DNA from: Hymenobacter amundsenii
GTDB taxonomy: Bacteria; Bacteroidota; Bacteroidia; Cytophagales; Hymenobacteraceae
Assembly (NCBI RefSeq): GCF_002204745.1
Contig: NZ_NIRR01000001.1
Span: 390,737 to 454,736, forward strand
DNA: 64,000 nt
Direction of reading: 5' to 3'
In this document: in pieces, positions 62,591 to 64,000 of the stretch
Layout: each line of letters begins with the position of its first letter
Numbering within the stretch: position 1 is the first letter of the stretch
Notes under the pieces: model-generated
Told to the model about the DNA's origin: nothing
Database searches by the model: none
Seen by the model: the letters and a program-made list of their open reading frames with translations, nothing else
Position numbers and translations under genes: made by a program

Positions 62591-63883
62591 ATGATCAACC
62601 CGAACGACCCGAGCTTGCATTCCTGGATTGATATTGCCCCCGAAAGCGACTTCCCCATTCAGAACCTGCCGTTTGGGGTATTTGAGACGGCGGAACGCGG
62701 GCCGCGCCTGGGCGTGGCCATCGGCGAGTACGTGCTCGATTTGTACGCCGTAGCCCAGTTCGGGTATTTCGAGGACCTGGAGCTGGGCAAGAAGATGCCC
62801 AAGGTATTCCGCCGCCGCAGCCTCAACCAGTTCATTGCCCTAGGCCGGCCGGCCTGGCGGGCCGTGCGCCAGCGCGTGAGTGAGCTGCTCCGCCACGACA
62901 ACCCTGCCCTGCGCGACCAGCAGGAGGCCATGCGCGAGTGCCTGCTGCGCCAGGATGAAGTGCAGATGCTGCGCCCCGTGAAGCCCCATAACTACACCGA
63001 TTTTTACAGCAGCATCGAGCATGCCACCAACGTGGGCACCATGTTCCGCGACCCCAACAACGCGCTACTGCCCAACTGGCGCCACATTCCCATCGGCTAC
63101 CACGGCCGGGCCAGCTCCATTGTAGTGAGCGGCACCGATTTGCGCCGCCCCAACGGCCAGCGCAAGGCTCCCGATGCCACCGCGCCCACCTTCGGCCCGA
63201 GCCAGCAACTCGATTTTGAGTTGGAAATGGCCTTCGTGGTGGGCCGCCCCACACAGCTCGGCGACACAGTGCCCGTGCAAAATGCCGAGGACTACATTTT
63301 TGGGCTGATGCTGTTCAACGACTGGAGCGCCCGCGACATTCAGAGCTGGGAGTATGTACCGCTGGGGCCGTTTCTGGGCAAGAGTTTCGGCAGCAGCGTG
63401 TCGCCCTGGGTGGTTACGCTCGATGCGCTGGAACCCTTCCGCATTCCCGGACCCGTGCAGGAGCCCGAACCGCTGCTCTACCTGCGCCAGACCGGGGAGC
63501 ACAACTTCGACATCAACCTGGAAGTTGCCATTGCGCCCGAGGGCGGTCCTGAAACGGCCGTATCGCACGCCAATTTCGGACTCATGTACTGGAGCATGGC
63601 CCAACAGCTGGCCCATCACGCCTCCAACGGCTGCAACCAGCAGGTAGGCGACCTCTACGCCTCGGGCACTATTTCGGGAACCACGCCCGATTCGCTGGGC
63701 TCGATGCTGGAGCTATCCTGGCGCGGCACCCGCCCCGTGCCGCTGGCCGACGGCTCGGAGCGCAAGTTTTTGCAGGACGGCGACCGGGTAACTATGCGCG
63801 GCTTCGCCCAGAAGGACGGTGTCCGCATTGGGTTCGGAGAAGTAACGGGCAAGGTGCTACCAGCAAACTCACTGTCGCTCTGA
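62591..63883 (+). CDS. fahA: Fumarylacetoacetase
   Basis: Hydrolyses fumarylacetoacetate to fumarate and acetoacetate, the last step of tyrosine degradation. 430 residues. The N-terminal SH3-like domain starts SWIDIAPESDFPIQNLPFG. The catalytic FAH domain shows FYSSIEHATNVGTMFRD, IPIGYHGRASSIV, metal ligands in LDFELEMAFVVG and FNDWSARDIQSWEY, and GKSFGSSVSPWVV. All expected metal-binding acids are present. No other tyrosine-pathway gene is in the window; acetoacetate is also the product of the HMG-CoA lyase at 23723. Confidence 0.96.
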   Translation: MINPNDPSLHSWIDIAPESDFPIQNLPFGVFETAERGPRLGVAIGEYVLDLYAVAQFGYFEDLELGKKMPKVFRRRSLNQFIALGRPAWRAVRQRVSELLRHDNPALRDQQEAMRECLLRQDEVQMLRPVKPHNYTDFYSSIEHATNVGTMFRDPNNALLPNWRHIPIGYHGRASSIVVSGTDLRRPNGQRKAPDATAPTFGPSQQLDFELEMAFVVGRPTQLGDTVPVQNAEDYIFGLMLFNDWSARDIQSWEYVPLGPFLGKSFGSSVSPWVVTLDALEPFRIPGPVQEPEPLLYLRQTGEHNFDINLEVAIAPEGGPETAVSHANFGLMYWSMAQQLAHHASNGCNQQVGDLYASGTISGTTPDSLGSMLELSWRGTRPVPLADGSERKFLQDGDRVTMRGFAQKDGVRIGFGEVTGKVLPANSLSL

Positions 63884-63961
63884 GAAGTCAATCCAAGCAG
63901 ATTATGCGTTAGCTAATCCAAGTTGCGGACTAGAATTTAGCGCTACAGCCAACCTAACGGC

Positions 63962-64000
63962 GCCGGGTTGCCCGCTACATTGATGAGCGGGCAACCCGGC
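63962..64000 (+). terminator. Perfect 15-bp hairpin at the window end
   Basis: GCCGGGTTGCCCGCT (63962-63976) and its exact complement (63986-64000), 9-nt loop; the window ends at the last base of the stem, so any T-run is not visible. Confidence 0.75.

Overview
The window reads as about 64 kb of chromosome from a GC-rich member of the Bacteroidota, most likely Hymenobacter or a close relative in the Cytophagales. Four things support this: secreted proteins with type IX secretion C-terminal domains (M1 peptidase at 10020-12059, gliding-type domain ending at 14454); the Bacteroidota promoter box TAnnTTTG in front of many genes with no Shine-Dalgarno sequence; the lineage-typical neighbours rpmG, DUF4295, ftsY and rimO; and many short lipoproteins with lipoboxes. 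I saw no rRNA, tRNA, CRISPR array, phage or intact insertion sequence.

Layout. 1-4782 (minus): rimO (cut by the window edge), ftsY, DUF4295, rpmG, a secreted aminopeptidase P inserted in the block, and rpmB. 4880-9921: DUF5522/ridA pair, two DUF2314-like secreted paralogues, ornithine aminotransferase and small lipoproteins. 10020-17494: M1 peptidase, a large gliding/T9SS type-B protein, a cytochrome oxidase subunit III-like protein and small conserved proteins. 17636-26041: ligA, rhodanese, polysaccharide deacetylase, dapA, a 2OG-Fe(II) oxygenase, lutA-like and HMG-CoA lyase genes, and an M23 peptidase. 26298-29574: thioredoxin, ApbE, DUF4266 lipoprotein and DUF3570 barrel, the best candidate here for a poorly described system. 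29781-37638: a lipoprotein, a subtilase coupled to an outer-membrane-type protein, an AT-rich gap, a small AT-hook-like protein, M28 peptidase, histidine phosphatase and DUF1028. 37838-43935: compatible-solute ABC importer with a rearranged permease/binding-protein fusion, a glycosyltransferase, and a two-component system. 44011-59734: surE, DoxX, M14 peptidase, ribBA, two glycosyltransferases, a K+ channel, dnaG, Mrp and an NFU protein. 59840-62560 is an AT-rich accessory patch holding two unrecognised genes around an MpaB-like gene. fahA closes the window.

Two properties recur across the window. First, intergenic spaces carry long, often near-perfect inverted repeats (arms of 27-51 bp), most of one sequence family, plus 7-bp tandem repeats that in two cases begin at a stop codon. 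Second, at least eight genes, including dapA, are broken by what looks like one or two missing or extra bases in GC-rich runs. The uniform pattern points to base-calling errors in the assembly at least as much as to gene decay, so I mark these genes as frameshifted and give the join points.
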